From an uncultured Lachnospiraceae bacterium (GTDB taxonomy: Bacteria > Bacillota > Clostridia > Lachnospirales > Lachnospiraceae): a stretch of DNA of 45,124 nucleotides. Position numbers and translations under genes: made by a program. This document shows positions 33,747-42,752 of this stretch, piece after piece. Within the stretch, counting starts at the first letter, position 1; every line of letters starts with the position of its first letter. The DNA is taken from positions 2,265 to 47,388 of the forward strand of contig CACYXH010000012.1 in assembly GCA_902778245.1 (NCBI GenBank). The letters run 5' to 3'. The notes under the pieces are model-generated. The model had not been told where the DNA came from. It worked only from the letters and a program-made list of their open reading frames with translations, and ran no database searches.

Positions 33747-34895
33747 ATGAAATTTCTATTTGCTTCTGATTCCTTTAAGGGTACGTTGTCCTCGACGGAG
33801 ATCTCGGATCTGCTGGAAATAAGCGCTTTCCGCCATTTTCCGGGATGCTCCTGCGTGAAGGTTCCCATCGCAGATGGAGGCGAAGGCACCGTAGACGCTA
33901 TTATGAGAGCTGCCGGCGGAACGTATCGTCAGGTGACAGTCCATGGCCCTCTGTTCGAGGAACGTATTAGTTCCTATGGGATCATAGATCAAAAGAAAGT
34001 CATCATTGAAATGGCAGCCGCCTCCGGTCTACCCCTGGTTCCGGACAAACTGCGGGATCCAATGAAAACAACTACCTATGGAACCGGCCAGCTGATCCGT
34101 GATGCTCTGGACTTGGGTTTCCGCCATATTACGGTGGCTATCGGTGGCAGCGCCACCAACGATGGCGGTATGGGAGCAATGATCGCGCTGGGGGCGCGTT
34201 TTTTAGATGCTGATGGCCGACAGTTGAAGGGAATCGGCGCTGATCTTTACCATGTTTCGGATATTGATCTGACTCATCTCCACCCCGCCGTGAAAGAGAC
34301 AGAATTTACTGTTATGTGCGATGTAAACAATCCTCTGACGGGTTCAAACGGCGCCACATACACCTTCGGATCTCAAAAAGGGGCTAATGAAGTTTCTCTG
34401 TCTTTATTAGAAACAGGTATGAAAAATTACGCAGCTCTCATAAAACGCAAATTTTCAATTGATGTGGATTCTATGCCCGGAGCAGGCGCAGCCGGCGGCC
34501 TCGGCGCAGCTTTGACCGTATTTTTAAACGCAAGGCTCCGATCTGGAATTGAGACAGTTCTGGACTTGATCCATTTTGATGATCTGCTAAAGGATGTGGA
34601 TCTGGTGGTAACCGGGGAGGGGCGAATAGACTGGCAATCCGCCTGCGGCAAAGTTCCTGCCGGTATCGGACGGCGATGCCAGAAAGCAGGGATCCCGGCT
34701 GTAGCCATTGTAGGCGGCATGGGAAGAGGCGCGGAGGAAATCTATTCCCATGGTATCAGCAGCATCCTTCCGACGATTAACGCTGATATGGATATTGCCG
34801 AAGCTATGCATCGTTCTGCAGAACTATATGAAAACGCCGCAGATCGGATGTTCCGCCTTCTGAAAGTCGGAATATCTATGAGAAAAGAGAATTAA
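33747..34895 (+). CDS. Glycerate kinase (GlxK/GarK family)
   Basis: It phosphorylates glycerate to phosphoglycerate (2- or 3-, depending on enzyme). The 382 residues start MKFLFASDSFKGTLSSTEISDLLE and hold VPIADGGEGTVDAIM, TVAIGGSATNDGGMGAMIALGARFLD and GAGAAGGLGAALTVFLNA, all family motifs. The GGAGG ribosome-binding site is immediately upstream. Its product could feed serine synthesis through 3-phosphoglycerate (the serC-serA operon is 6 kb away). It ends in the long hairpin at 34901-35090 with a strong T-run. Confidence 0.95.
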   Translation: MKFLFASDSFKGTLSSTEISDLLEISAFRHFPGCSCVKVPIADGGEGTVDAIMRAAGGTYRQVTVHGPLFEERISSYGIIDQKKVIIEMAAASGLPLVPDKLRDPMKTTTYGTGQLIRDALDLGFRHITVAIGGSATNDGGMGAMIALGARFLDADGRQLKGIGADLYHVSDIDLTHLHPAVKETEFTVMCDVNNPLTGSNGATYTFGSQKGANEVSLSLLETGMKNYAALIKRKFSIDVDSMPGAGAAGGLGAALTVFLNARLRSGIETVLDLIHFDDLLKDVDLVVTGEGRIDWQSACGKVPAGIGRRCQKAGIPAVAIVGGMGRGAEEIYSHGISSILPTINADMDIAEAMHRSAELYENAADRMFRLLKVGISMRKEN

Positions 34896-34900
34896 GATAG

Positions 34901-35090
34901 AAGGGGCTGTTGAACTAAATGCATTCTTTGCATAATCATAGTTTTCTGAGAGCCTCATCATACGTTGGTACTTCCTGGCTGCAAGCCTGTGCGCAGCAGG
35001 CAGGTTAGTATCCATTACGTATGATGGGAAGCGAAAGCGTTCCTCAGAAAACCATGATTATGCAATAAAGTGCTTAGTGCAACAGCCCTT
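34901..35090. terminator. Long bidirectional hairpin between glycerate kinase and yajC
   Basis: The two arms pair over ~50 bases (AAGGGGCTGTTG...TTGCATAATCATAG and CATGATTATGCAA...CAACAGCCCTT), with CATCATACGT/ACGTATGATG and CCTGTGCGCAGCAGG further in, so nearly the whole 190 bases fold back. A T-run (TTTCTTTTTT) follows on the plus strand, so it terminates glycerate kinase; read on the other strand it may serve yajC. Confidence 0.8.
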
Positions 35091-35110
35091 TTTCTTTTTT
35101 CTCCGCTTTT

Positions 35111-35443
35111 CTATTCCGCAGCGCCATCCGAAGCCTTTTCTACCTCTGCAATAGCTGACTTTCTCATGGGGATACGGCAGTTCTTATTATTTCCGAATTC
35201 TACAATACAATCATCATCCTGGATAGAAATTACAATGCCATAAAATCCACTGGTAGTAACTACTACATCGCCCACTTCCATGGAAGAAAGCAGAGCGCCA
35301 AGTCTTTTCTGCTCCTTCTTCTGGGGACGGATGGCAAAGAAATACATTGCGGCACCGATAATTACAATGTAGACTAACATCAACAGTAATCCGCCACTGC
35401 CTGCTGCGGTTGTATCCGCAGCGTCTGTCAATAAATTCATCAT
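35111..35443 (-). CDS. yajC: Preprotein translocase subunit YajC
   Basis: YajC is the small accessory partner of SecDF. The 110 residues have an N-terminal periplasm-facing stretch, one transmembrane helix (LLLMLVYIVIIGAAMYFFAI), the RPQKKEQKR motif, and a cytoplasmic KOW-like domain (EVGDVVVTTSGFYGIVISIQDDDCIVEFG). AGGAGG precedes the ATG at 35443. It follows tgt by 159 bases, the common Firmicute order tgt-yajC; secDF is not visible here. The 3' end is convergent with glycerate kinase. Confidence 0.95.
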   Translation of the reverse strand: MMNLLTDAADTTAAGSGGLLLMLVYIVIIGAAMYFFAIRPQKKEQKRLGALLSSMEVGDVVVTTSGFYGIVISIQDDDCIVEFGNNKNCRIPMRKSAIAEVEKASDGAAE

Positions 35444-35602
35444 TTTATATTTCCTCCTGTACTCTTATCTTGTCTCAATGGCCGCTTTCATTCCGGTGTC
35501 TACATATTGCTCCATCAACTTGTTTCTCCGGTGCTTTGCCTTAGACAACTGTAACAATCATACACAATTTGCCAGCTTTCATCAAGTAGTTTTAAAAAAT
35601 AT

Positions 35603-36742
35603 TTAGGATTCGCCCTGGTAGCGCTCTATTTTTTCCCTCTTATATTCCTGATAACGTCCTTCATCAATGGCATCCCGGATTTCTTCCATCATATGATTAT
35701 AGAAATACAGGTTATGAAGCACACAGAGCCTCATTCCCAGCATCTCCTTTGCCTTCAGCAAGTGGCGGATATATGCCCGGCTGTAGCTTCGGCAGGCCGG
35801 ACACTGACACCCTTCCTCAATGGGTCGCTCATCCAGTTCATACCGGGCATTGAACAGATTTAACTTTCCGTCATTGGTATAAACGTGTCCGTGTCTTCCA
35901 TTCCGGCTGGGATAAACACAGTCAAAAAAGTCCACGCCGCGGTCCACCGCTTCCAGAATATTGATGGGAGTCCCCACCCCCATCAAGTAAATGGGCTTAT
36001 CCTCCGGAAGATAAGGCACCGTTGATTCGATAATACGGTACATTTCCTCATGGGTTTCCCCCACTGCCAGTCCGCCAATGGCATAACCGTCCAAATTCAG
36101 CTCCGCGATCTGTTTGGCATGCTCAACGCGAATATCGTCGTAGATTGCTCCCTGATTAATGCCAAACAGCATCTGACGCCTGTTGATGGTATCTTCCAGG
36201 CTGTTCAGCCGATCCATCTCCACCTTACAACGTTTAAGCCATCTGGTTGTCCGATCCACAGAGGCCTGGACATAACCGCGGTCTGCTACACTGGAAGGAC
36301 ATTCATCGAAGGCCATCGCTATAGTGGATGCCAGATTGGACTGAATCTGCATGCTCTCCTCCGGTCCCATAAAAATCTTTCGCCCGTCAATATGAGACTG
36401 AAAGTAGACTCCCTCTTCCTTAATCTTTCTCAAACTTGCCAGAGAAAACACCTGAAATCCTCCGGAATCCGTCAAGATAGGGCGATCCCAGTTCATAAAT
36501 TTATGAAGACCTCCCAGTTTTTTTACAATCTTATCTCCCGGGCGCACATGAAGATGGTACGTATTAGACAATTCCACCTGCGTCCCGATGCCCCGCAGAT
36601 CTTCTGTGGAGACTGCTCCTTTGATGGCAGCCACTGTACCTACATTCATAAAAACAGGAGTCTGAATCACCCCATGTACCGTGTGGAACTCTCCTCGTTT
36701 GGCTCGGCCGTCCTTCTTTATCAGTTTATAATCTTTGCTCAT
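35603..36742 (-). CDS. tgt: tRNA-guanine transglycosylase
   Basis: Tgt swaps G34 for preQ1 in GUN-anticodon tRNAs, a queuosine step. The 379 residues begin KLIKKDGRAKRGEFHTVHGVIQTPVFMNVGT. The catalytic Asp segments are ILTDSGGFQVFSL and GVDFFDCVYPSRNGRHG, with LAVGETHEEMYRI between. The zinc site is CQCPACRSYSRAYIRHLLKAKE ending in LCVLHN. The start at 36742 has AAAGG about 12 bases upstream and is preferred over the extension to 36775. Between it and the divergent 1414-residue gene lies the palindrome at 36786-36908. Confidence 0.97.
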   Translation of the reverse strand: MSKDYKLIKKDGRAKRGEFHTVHGVIQTPVFMNVGTVAAIKGAVSTEDLRGIGTQVELSNTYHLHVRPGDKIVKKLGGLHKFMNWDRPILTDSGGFQVFSLASLRKIKEEGVYFQSHIDGRKIFMGPEESMQIQSNLASTIAMAFDECPSSVADRGYVQASVDRTTRWLKRCKVEMDRLNSLEDTINRRQMLFGINQGAIYDDIRVEHAKQIAELNLDGYAIGGLAVGETHEEMYRIIESTVPYLPEDKPIYLMGVGTPINILEAVDRGVDFFDCVYPSRNGRHGHVYTNDGKLNLFNARYELDERPIEEGCQCPACRSYSRAYIRHLLKAKEMLGMRLCVLHNLYFYNHMMEEIRDAIDEGRYQEYKREKIERYQGES

Positions 36743-36785
36743 TTGTTGATTACCTTTCACATATGAATATATCACTTTATACTTT

Positions 36786-36908
36786 CTTAAGGAACCGCTG
36801 ATTTAATCATCGTTTCCTTAAAACGCAGGATCGCAGAAAATCGCAGTAGAATGGCACTTCGTGCCGCGATTTTCGCGAGGGAAGCACTTTAATCAGTGCT
36901 TCCTTAAG
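36786..36908. repeat. Palindromic element between tgt and the activase gene (CACTGAT family)
   Basis: Outer arms CTTAAGGAACCGCTGATTTAA (36786-36806, split here as 21 bases of left arm) and the complementary 36889-36908 differ at few positions. Each arm can also fold on its own. Inside is GGCACTTCGTGCC and GCAGAAAATCGC paired with GCGATTTTCGC. The arms share GGAAGCACTGAT with the hairpin after scpB at 9864-9897. It lies between two divergent genes, so it is not simply a terminator. Confidence 0.7.
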
Positions 36909-36940
36909 TATATATGGAAAAAATTAATATTGCAAGAGGT

Positions 36941-36969
36941 TTGAAATTCTCCGCATTATGTCGTATAAT
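36941..36969 (+). promoter_or_regulatory. Promoter of the 1414-residue gene
   Basis: Plus strand: TTGAAA, 17-base spacer, TATAAT, giving a leader of about 85 bases. Confidence 0.8.
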
Positions 36970-37031
36970 GTAGTGTTGCATCGATTCATAAGTCAAACTT
37001 TTATTTTTCAACATATATTATTTGCACTGCA

Positions 37032-37063
37032 AAGGAGGGAGCAGATAGTATCTGCTAAATTTT
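37032..37063 (+). promoter_or_regulatory. Ribosome-binding site spaced from ATG by a hairpin
   Basis: AAGGAGG (37032-37038) is 25 bases from the ATG at 37064, too far by normal rules. The gap contains GCAGAT-AGT-ATCTGC (37041-37055), a 6-bp stem that would shorten the effective gap to about 10 bases. An in-frame stop upstream (TAG about 18 bases before the ATG) excludes an earlier start. Confidence 0.65.
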
Positions 37064-40000
37064 ATGGAAAAGACTACATTACATACTCTGGGGATCGATA
37101 TCGGATCCACCACGGTAAAAATTGCCGTACTGGATTCCGAACAAAAACTTTTGTTCTCTGACTATGAGCGCCATTATGCCAACATTCAGGAGACATTGGC
37201 CGCACTGATCCAGAAAGCGAAGGATCAGCTTGGAGAACTGGAGGTGTCCCCCGTTATCACCGGTTCCGGCGGACTAACCCTGGCGAATCATATGGAAGTG
37301 CCTTTTGTGCAGGAGGTTATCGCTGTAGCCTCCTCTCTGCAGCATTTTGCCCCTCAGACCGATGTCGCCATTGAGCTTGGCGGTGAAGACGCAAAAATAA
37401 TTTATTTTGAAGGCGGCACGGTGGAACAGCGCATGAATGGCATCTGCGCAGGCGGTACCGGATCTTTCATCGATCAGATGGCATCTCTGCTCCAGACAGA
37501 CGCCCCAGGATTGAATGAATATGCCAAGAGCTACCAATCGCTCTACTCCATCGCGGCCCGCTGCGGCGTGTTCGCGAAATCTGATATCCAGCCTCTGATC
37601 AACGAGGGGGCAACAAAAGAAGATCTGGCCGCATCTATTTTTCAGGCAGTGGTCAACCAGACCATTAGCGGTCTGGCCTGCGGAAAACCCATCCGGGGGC
37701 ATGTGGCATTCCTTGGAGGGCCCCTCCATTTCCTCTCACAGCTTAGGGAAGCGTTTATCCGTACCTTGAAGTTAGACGAGGAGCATGCCATCATTCCGGA
37801 AAACTCTCACCTGTTCGCCGCCATCGGCTCTGCCCTAAACGCAAAGCCGGAGGTACAGACTACACTGGGCGCACTGGTGGAAAAACTCTCCGGAAATATT
37901 ACAATGGAATTTGAAGTGGCCCGCATGGAGCCCCTGTTTGCCTCCCAGGAGGATTACAATGAATTTATCGAACGCCAGAACAGCTACAACGTTGTGACCG
38001 ATGATCTGGAGACCTACGAAGGAAACTGTTTCCTTGGTATTGACGCAGGTTCCACCACCACCAAGGCTGCTCTGGTGGGGGAAGATGGTTCCTTGCTCTA
38101 CTCATTTTACAGCAACAATAACGGCAGTCCTTTAAAAACCACGATCCGCGCCATGAAAGAGATCTATTCTCTGCTTCCGGAAACAGCCCATATTGCCTAT
38201 TCCTGCTCCACCGGTTACGGGGAAGCGCTCATCAAGGCCGCTCTTATGCTGGACGAAGGCGAAGTAGAGACCGTATCCCATTACTATGCCGCTGCCTTCT
38301 TTGATCCAGAAGTAGACTGTATCCTGGACATCGGCGGACAGGATATGAAATGTATCAAGATCAAAAATGAGACCGTAGACAGCGTTCAGCTGAACGAAGC
38401 CTGCTCTTCCGGCTGCGGTTCCTTTATTGAAACCTTTGCTAAATCCCTGAACTACTCTGTGCAGGATTTCGCAAAGGCCGCATTATTTGCCAAGCATCCT
38501 ATTGACCTTGGCACGCGCTGCACCGTTTTCATGAATTCCAAGGTAAAACAGGCGCAGAAAGAGGGGGCTGAGGTCTCCGACATCTCCGCCGGTCTGGCCT
38601 ACTCTGTTATCAAAAACGCATTATATAAGGTAATAAAGGTATCCGATGCCGCTGAACTGGGCAAACACATCGTCGTTCAGGGCGGAACTTTTTACAATGA
38701 TGCAGTACTGCGCAGCTTTGAGCGTATCGCGGGCTGTGAGGCCATCCGCCCGGACATTGCCGGTATTATGGGAGCTTTTGGCGCTGCTCTCATCGCCAGA
38801 GAGCGCTACAAACCGGAAGTGGAAACCACTATGCTCTCCATAGACCAGATCAACGCCCTGCAATTCACCACTCATATGGCTAAATGCAAAGGCTGCACCA
38901 ACCAGTGCCGCCTCACCATCAACCGTTTCTCCGGCGGGCGCCAGTTTATCAGCGGAAACCGCTGTGAGAGAGGTATTGGCAAGGAGCGTAACAAAGACAA
39001 TATTCCGAACTTGTTTGATTTCAAAAACAAACTGCTCTTCTCCTATTTACCGTTGGAGGAAGATGAGGCAGTTCGCGGGACTGTGGGAATTCCGAGAGTA
39101 TTGAATATGTACGAGAACTATCCATTCTGGTTCCGGTTTTTCACTGACTTGAAATACCGTGTGATACTCTCGCCAGCCTCTTCCAGGAAGATCTATGAGC
39201 TGGGAATCGAATCCATCCCCAGCGAGTCGGAATGCTACCCGGCGAAACTTGCTCACGGACATGTGCAGTGGTTGATCAAGCAGGGAGTGAAGTATATCTT
39301 CTACCCCTGTATCCCCTACGAGCGCCAGGAGTTCCCTGAGGCCCAGAACCATTACAATTGTCCTATTGTCACCTCCTACGCAGAGAATATCAAGAATAAT
39401 GTGGAGGATCTTCGGACGAAAAATATCCGCTTTGATAATCCTTTTATCGCCTTTACCAATCTTGATACAGTAACAAAACAGTTGGTAAAATGCTTTTCGG
39501 ATCTGCCTGCAAAAGAAGTGGTCGCTGCGGCCAAAGCCGGCTGGGAAGAGCTGAATCACACCAGGGAAGTGATGTATCAGAAAGGGCAGGAAACTCTGGA
39601 TTATCTTCAGGAAACCGGACGGCGGGGTATTGTGCTGGCTGGACGACCTTATCATATTGATTCGGAGATCAACCACGGTATTCCAGAGCTGATCAATTCC
39701 TACGGCATCGCCGTGCTGACGGAAGATTCGATCTCTAACTTAAATCAGGTAGAACGCCCGCTGATCGTGCTGGATCAATGGATGTACCACAGCCGTCTGT
39801 ATGCCGCCGCTAATTATGTCAAAACAAGAGATGACCTGGATCTGATCCAGCTTAACTCCTTTGGCTGCGGTCTGGACGCAGTCACTACCGACTGTGTGAG
39901 CGATATCCTCTCCGACTCAGGCAAGATCTACACCTGCCTGAAAATTGATGAGGTAAACAATCTGGGCGCTGCCAGAATCCGTATCCGCTCTTTAATCGCG

Positions 40001-41308
40001 GCCATCCGTGTACGGGAAGAGCGAAACACGAAGCGCACATTGAAACCTGCAAACATCACGCCTGTGGTATTCACCGAAGAAATGAGGAAAGAATATACTA
40101 TTCTCTGCCCGCAGATGTCTCCCATCCATTTCGGAATGCTGGAAGCGGCATTCAAAGCCAATGGTTATCGTCTGGAGGTAGTGAATGCCGATGAGCGCAA
40201 GGCAGTAGATACCGGGTTAAAATATGTAAACAATGACGCCTGCTACCCATCCCTGATCGTAGTTGGACAGATGATGGATGCGCTGCTCTCAGGCAAATAT
40301 GACCTGAACCGCACCGCCATCATTATGACGCAGACCGGAGGCGGCTGCCGCGCATCCAACTATGTAGGTTTCTTCCGCAGAGCGCTGCGAAAAGCCGGCA
40401 TGGAACAGATTCCGGTAATCTCTCTAAATGTTAGTGGTCTGGAAGCTAACCCCGGTTTTAAGATCACCTTTTCTCTGCTGAAGCGCGGACTGTTCGCCGC
40501 AGAGTTTGGGGATATCTTCATGCGCTGTCTCTACCGGATGCGCCCCTATGAGTTGGTACCCGGTTCCGCCAACGAGCTGCATCGGAAGCTGGAAAAGAAA
40601 TGTATCGATTTTCTCTCCGGTTCCCGCGTAACTTACGGCGGGTACAAAAAACTTTGCCGGGAGATCATCCAGGAATTTGACCGTCTGCCTATCACCGATG
40701 AAGTAAAACCAAAAGTCGGTGTGGTGGGCGAGATTCTGGTAAAATTCCTTCCGGCTGCAAACAACCATCTGGTAGAGCTCCTGGAGGCGGAGGGTGCACA
40801 GGCAGTAGTTCCTGATCTGATGGATTTCCTGCTCTACTGTTTCTACAATCAGAACTTTAAAGCAGAAAATCTTGGCACCAAGAAGAGCACTGCCACTCTC
40901 TCCAATATGGTGAATTCCTTCCTGGAACAGCTTCGCAAAACGGCCAGAGCAGAGTTTGATAAGAGCCGGCACTTCGATCCCCCTGCCCATATTCAGGATC
41001 TGGGCAATATGGCAAAAGACATCGTTTCTCTGGGCAACCAGACAGGAGAAGGCTGGTTCCTGACCGGAGAGATGCTGGAACTGATCCACTCCGGCACCAA
41101 CAATATCGTCTGCACTCAGCCCTTTGCCTGCCTGCCCAATCATGTAGTAGGAAAAGGCGTGATCAAAGAGCTGCGCCGTCAATATCCTCTCTCCAATATT
41201 GTAGCTATCGACTACGATCCCGGAGCCAGTGAGGTAAATCAGTTGAATCGTATCAAACTGATGCTCTCCACAGCGCAGAAGAATTTAAATAAGGCAAGCG
41301 CCGAATAA
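37064..41308 (+). CDS. Very large 2-hydroxyacyl-CoA dehydratase activase-type protein (tandem ASKHA ATPases plus dehydratase-like part)
   Basis: A 1414-residue cytoplasmic protein with two BadF/HgdC-type ATPase halves followed by a dehydratase-related region. Half 1 (1-~310) has [29 protein letters not shown], and cysteines in [10 protein letters not shown] (Cys128) and [11 protein letters not shown] (Cys167). Half 2 (~322-600) has [38 protein letters not shown] (Cys447/451) and [10 protein letters not shown] (Cys486). In HgdC the equivalent cysteines bind one [4Fe-4S] between two subunits, so this protein could hold it as an internal pseudo-dimer. A cysteine motif CKGCTNQC follows near 607, then a DUF2229-like and COG3580/3581-like part with [12 protein letters not shown] and [12 protein letters not shown]. 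The family is common in Clostridia; the substrate is unknown. It is monocistronic. Confidence 0.85.
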   Translation: MEKTTLHTLGIDIGSTTVKIAVLDSEQKLLFSDYERHYANIQETLAALIQKAKDQLGELEVSPVITGSGGLTLANHMEVPFVQEVIAVASSLQHFAPQTDVAIELGGEDAKIIYFEGGTVEQRMNGICAGGTGSFIDQMASLLQTDAPGLNEYAKSYQSLYSIAARCGVFAKSDIQPLINEGATKEDLAASIFQAVVNQTISGLACGKPIRGHVAFLGGPLHFLSQLREAFIRTLKLDEEHAIIPENSHLFAAIGSALNAKPEVQTTLGALVEKLSGNITMEFEVARMEPLFASQEDYNEFIERQNSYNVVTDDLETYEGNCFLGIDAGSTTTKAALVGEDGSLLYSFYSNNNGSPLKTTIRAMKEIYSLLPETAHIAYSCSTGYGEALIKAALMLDEGEVETVSHYYAAAFFDPEVDCILDIGGQDMKCIKIKNETVDSVQLNEACSSGCGSFIETFAKSLNYSVQDFAKAALFAKHPIDLGTRCTVFMNSKVKQAQKEGAEVSDISAGLAYSVIKNALYKVIKVSDAAELGKHIVVQGGTFYNDAVLRSFERIAGCEAIRPDIAGIMGAFGAALIARERYKPEVETTMLSIDQINALQFTTHMAKCKGCTNQCRLTINRFSGGRQFISGNRCERGIGKERNKDNIPNLFDFKNKLLFSYLPLEEDEAVRGTVGIPRVLNMYENYPFWFRFFTDLKYRVILSPASSRKIYELGIESIPSESECYPAKLAHGHVQWLIKQGVKYIFYPCIPYERQEFPEAQNHYNCPIVTSYAENIKNNVEDLRTKNIRFDNPFIAFTNLDTVTKQLVKCFSDLPAKEVVAAAKAGWEELNHTREVMYQKGQETLDYLQETGRRGIVLAGRPYHIDSEINHGIPELINSYGIAVLTEDSISNLNQVERPLIVLDQWMYHSRLYAAANYVKTRDDLDLIQLNSFGCGLDAVTTDCVSDILSDSGKIYTCLKIDEVNNLGAARIRIRSLIAAIRVREERNTKRTLKPANITPVVFTEEMRKEYTILCPQMSPIHFGMLEAAFKANGYRLEVVNADERKAVDTGLKYVNNDACYPSLIVVGQMMDALLSGKYDLNRTAIIMTQTGGGCRASNYVGFFRRALRKAGMEQIPVISLNVSGLEANPGFKITFSLLKRGLFAAEFGDIFMRCLYRMRPYELVPGSANELHRKLEKKCIDFLSGSRVTYGGYKKLCREIIQEFDRLPITDEVKPKVGVVGEILVKFLPAANNHLVELLEAEGAQAVVPDLMDFLLYCFYNQNFKAENLGTKKSTATLSNMVNSFLEQLRKTARAEFDKSRHFDPPAHIQDLGNMAKDIVSLGNQTGEGWFLTGEMLELIHSGTNNIVCTQPFACLPNHVVGKGVIKELRRQYPLSNIVAIDYDPGASEVNQLNRIKLMLSTAQKNLNKASAE

Positions 41309-41316
41309 TACTAAGA

Positions 41317-41405
41317 AGGGGCTGCTGCATATTGCATTTGATTGTATAACAAAGCTCTCAAAAAGCTATATTCATACAAATTGTGCATTTCATGCAGCAG
41401 CCCCT
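41317..41405. terminator. Long bidirectional hairpin between the activase gene and yneA
   Basis: Arms of about 31 bases start AGGGGCTGCTGCAT and end ATGCAGCAGCCCCT; the ends match the first bases of the element at 34901. The apical part AGCTCTCAAAAAGCT can pair too. It lies between two convergent genes (stops 41308 and 41422). Confidence 0.8.
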
Positions 41406-41421
41406 ATGAAAATGAGGATCA

Positions 41422-41832
41422 TCATCTTTGTTCGGATGAGTAATAAGGAAGGATCAACTTCTGACCGTAGTAAATTTTATCGCTCTTCATACTATTCACT
41501 TCCTGTATCTCCTTCATGTATGCATGAATAGAGGAATACTCTTCCGTCATATGCTCCTGAGCGATTCCCCAAAGGGTATCATCTGCCCGAACAGTAACAG
41601 CCGTGTAATATTTATAGGTCGGCGCTTTTCGCACCGTAATTCTGGAGAAACCAGTCAGCGCCATACCAAGCATCAATCCCAGCGCCAGCATGGCGGCAGC
41701 CATGCACACGCGCCTTCTCATGGCCGCTCTCCGTCTTCGCTGGCGGATTCTTGACAGCCGCGCCTCTCTCCCATAAACATAATTGTTCCTGCCACTATAC
41801 CCTCTATTAGCTCTTCCTGTGTCATTCATCAT
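41422..41832 (-). CDS. yneA: LysM-domain SOS cell-division suppressor, YneA-like
   Basis: The 136-residue protein starts at the ATG at 41832 (AGGGGAG eight bases upstream). It has a basic N-terminus (about 10-38), one transmembrane helix (VCMAAAMLALGLMLGMALTGF) and a C-terminal LysM domain (AVTVRADDTLWGIAQEHM...KIYYGQKLILPYY). This matches YneA, which delays division during DNA damage. It is divergent from lexA, as in Bacillus subtilis, and its promoter holds a LexA box. Recognition is from architecture and position rather than a sequence match. Confidence 0.85.
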   Translation of the reverse strand: MMNDTGRANRGYSGRNNYVYGREARLSRIRQRRRRAAMRRRVCMAAAMLALGLMLGMALTGFSRITVRKAPTYKYYTAVTVRADDTLWGIAQEHMTEEYSSIHAYMKEIQEVNSMKSDKIYYGQKLILPYYSSEQR

Positions 41833-41853
41833 CTCAATCTCTCCCCTTGACAA

Positions 41854-41942
41854 GAACGTCTGTTCGTTTCTTTTCTACATTATAGCGCCCGAACAGATGT
41901 TTGTCAACAGAAAAATCGAACAAATATTCTAAACATTTGTTT
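41854..41942. promoter_or_regulatory. Four LexA boxes between yneA and lexA
   Basis: GAAC-GTCT-GTTC at 41854-41865 is a perfect GAAC-N4-GTTC. Weaker copies are GAAC-AGAT-GTTT (41891-41902), GAAC-AAAT-ATTC (41918-41929) and AAAC-ATTT-GTTT (41931-41942). The second lies in the spacer of the yneA promoter and the fourth abuts the lexA -35, so LexA would repress both genes and itself. Confidence 0.85.
41879..41907 (-). promoter_or_regulatory. yneA promoter
   Basis: Minus strand: TTGACA, exactly 17 bases, TATAAT; a full consensus promoter with a LexA box inside its spacer and another just downstream. Confidence 0.92.
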
Positions 41943-41969
41943 GCATTTTAAATGATCCTATGTTATACT
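41941..41969 (+). promoter_or_regulatory. lexA promoter
   Basis: Plus strand: TTGCAT, 17-base spacer, TATACT, 33 bases before the lexA ATG; its -35 touches a weak LexA box. Confidence 0.85.
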
Positions 41970-42002
41970 TTTCTCATTAATATTGTTCAGGAGGGCTGCT
42001 GT

Positions 42003-42623
42003 ATGGCTTACGGAAAAATCACAAAAAAGCAGGAAGAGATTCTGGAATATATTAAGAACGAAATATTGAATCGGGGATTTCCACCTGCTGTCAGGGAAAT
42101 TTGTGAGGCAGTTCATCTGAAATCCACCTCATCGGTTCACGCGCATCTGGAAACGCTGGAGAAGAACGGTTATATCCGAAGAGATCCTACAAAGCCCCGG
42201 GCCATTGAGATTCTGGATGATAACTTTAACCTGACCCGCCGGGAAGTAGTTAATGTTCCCATTGTTGGAACAGTTGCCGCCGGTCAGCCTATTCTTGCCG
42301 TGGAAAATATTGAGAATTATTTCCCGATTCCTGCGGAATATATGCCGAACGAACAGAGTTTCCTTTTAAAGGTAAAAGGCGATAGCATGATCAACATTGG
42401 AATTCTGGACGGCGATCAGGTACTTGTTAAAAAACAGTCCACTGCCAGAGATGGAGATATTGTGGTAGCGTTGATTGAAGATTCCGCCACTGTTAAGACA
42501 TTTTACAAAGAGAACGGCTACATTCGGCTGCAGCCGGAAAATGAGTTCATGGATCCCATCATTGTGCATGGAGATGTACAGATATTAGGAAAAGTATTTG
42601 GCGTATTCCGTTTTTACCATTAA
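42003..42623 (+). CDS. lexA: LexA repressor
   Basis: LexA represses SOS genes and self-cleaves when RecA is activated. The 206 residues from the ATG at 42003 (AGGAGGG upstream) have an N-terminal winged helix ([52 protein letters not shown]). The cleavage site Ala93-Gly94 is in [11 protein letters not shown], the catalytic Ser128 in [10 protein letters not shown], and the general-base Lys165 in [10 protein letters not shown]. All residues for autocleavage are present. It is divergent from yneA. Confidence 0.98.
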   Translation: MAYGKITKKQEEILEYIKNEILNRGFPPAVREICEAVHLKSTSSVHAHLETLEKNGYIRRDPTKPRAIEILDDNFNLTRREVVNVPIVGTVAAGQPILAVENIENYFPIPAEYMPNEQSFLLKVKGDSMINIGILDGDQVLVKKQSTARDGDIVVALIEDSATVKTFYKENGYIRLQPENEFMDPIIVHGDVQILGKVFGVFRFYH

Positions 42624-42667
42624 AATGTATTGGTTTACATACCCTACTCATTATAATGGGGCGTCTT

Positions 42668-42749
42668 AAAAGGGTCATCGCAAAATATACGACAAAAGGT
42701 TCCGTAGTTGTCAGAAACCGCTTGATCAGAATTTTGCAGCGACCCTTTT
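42668..42749. terminator. Bidirectional palindrome between lexA and the membrane protein
   Basis: Arms AAAAGGGTCATCGCAAAAT (from 42668) and ATTTTGCAGCGACCCTTTT (to 42749) pair with two mismatches, and a T-run follows on the plus strand. It lies between convergent stops at 42623 and 42753. Confidence 0.8.
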
Positions 42750-42752
42750 TCT

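Noticed and set aside
36786-36908. Simple terminator of tgt
   Set aside because: It lies upstream of tgt, between divergent genes, so it cannot be the tgt terminator; a palindromic repeat fits better.
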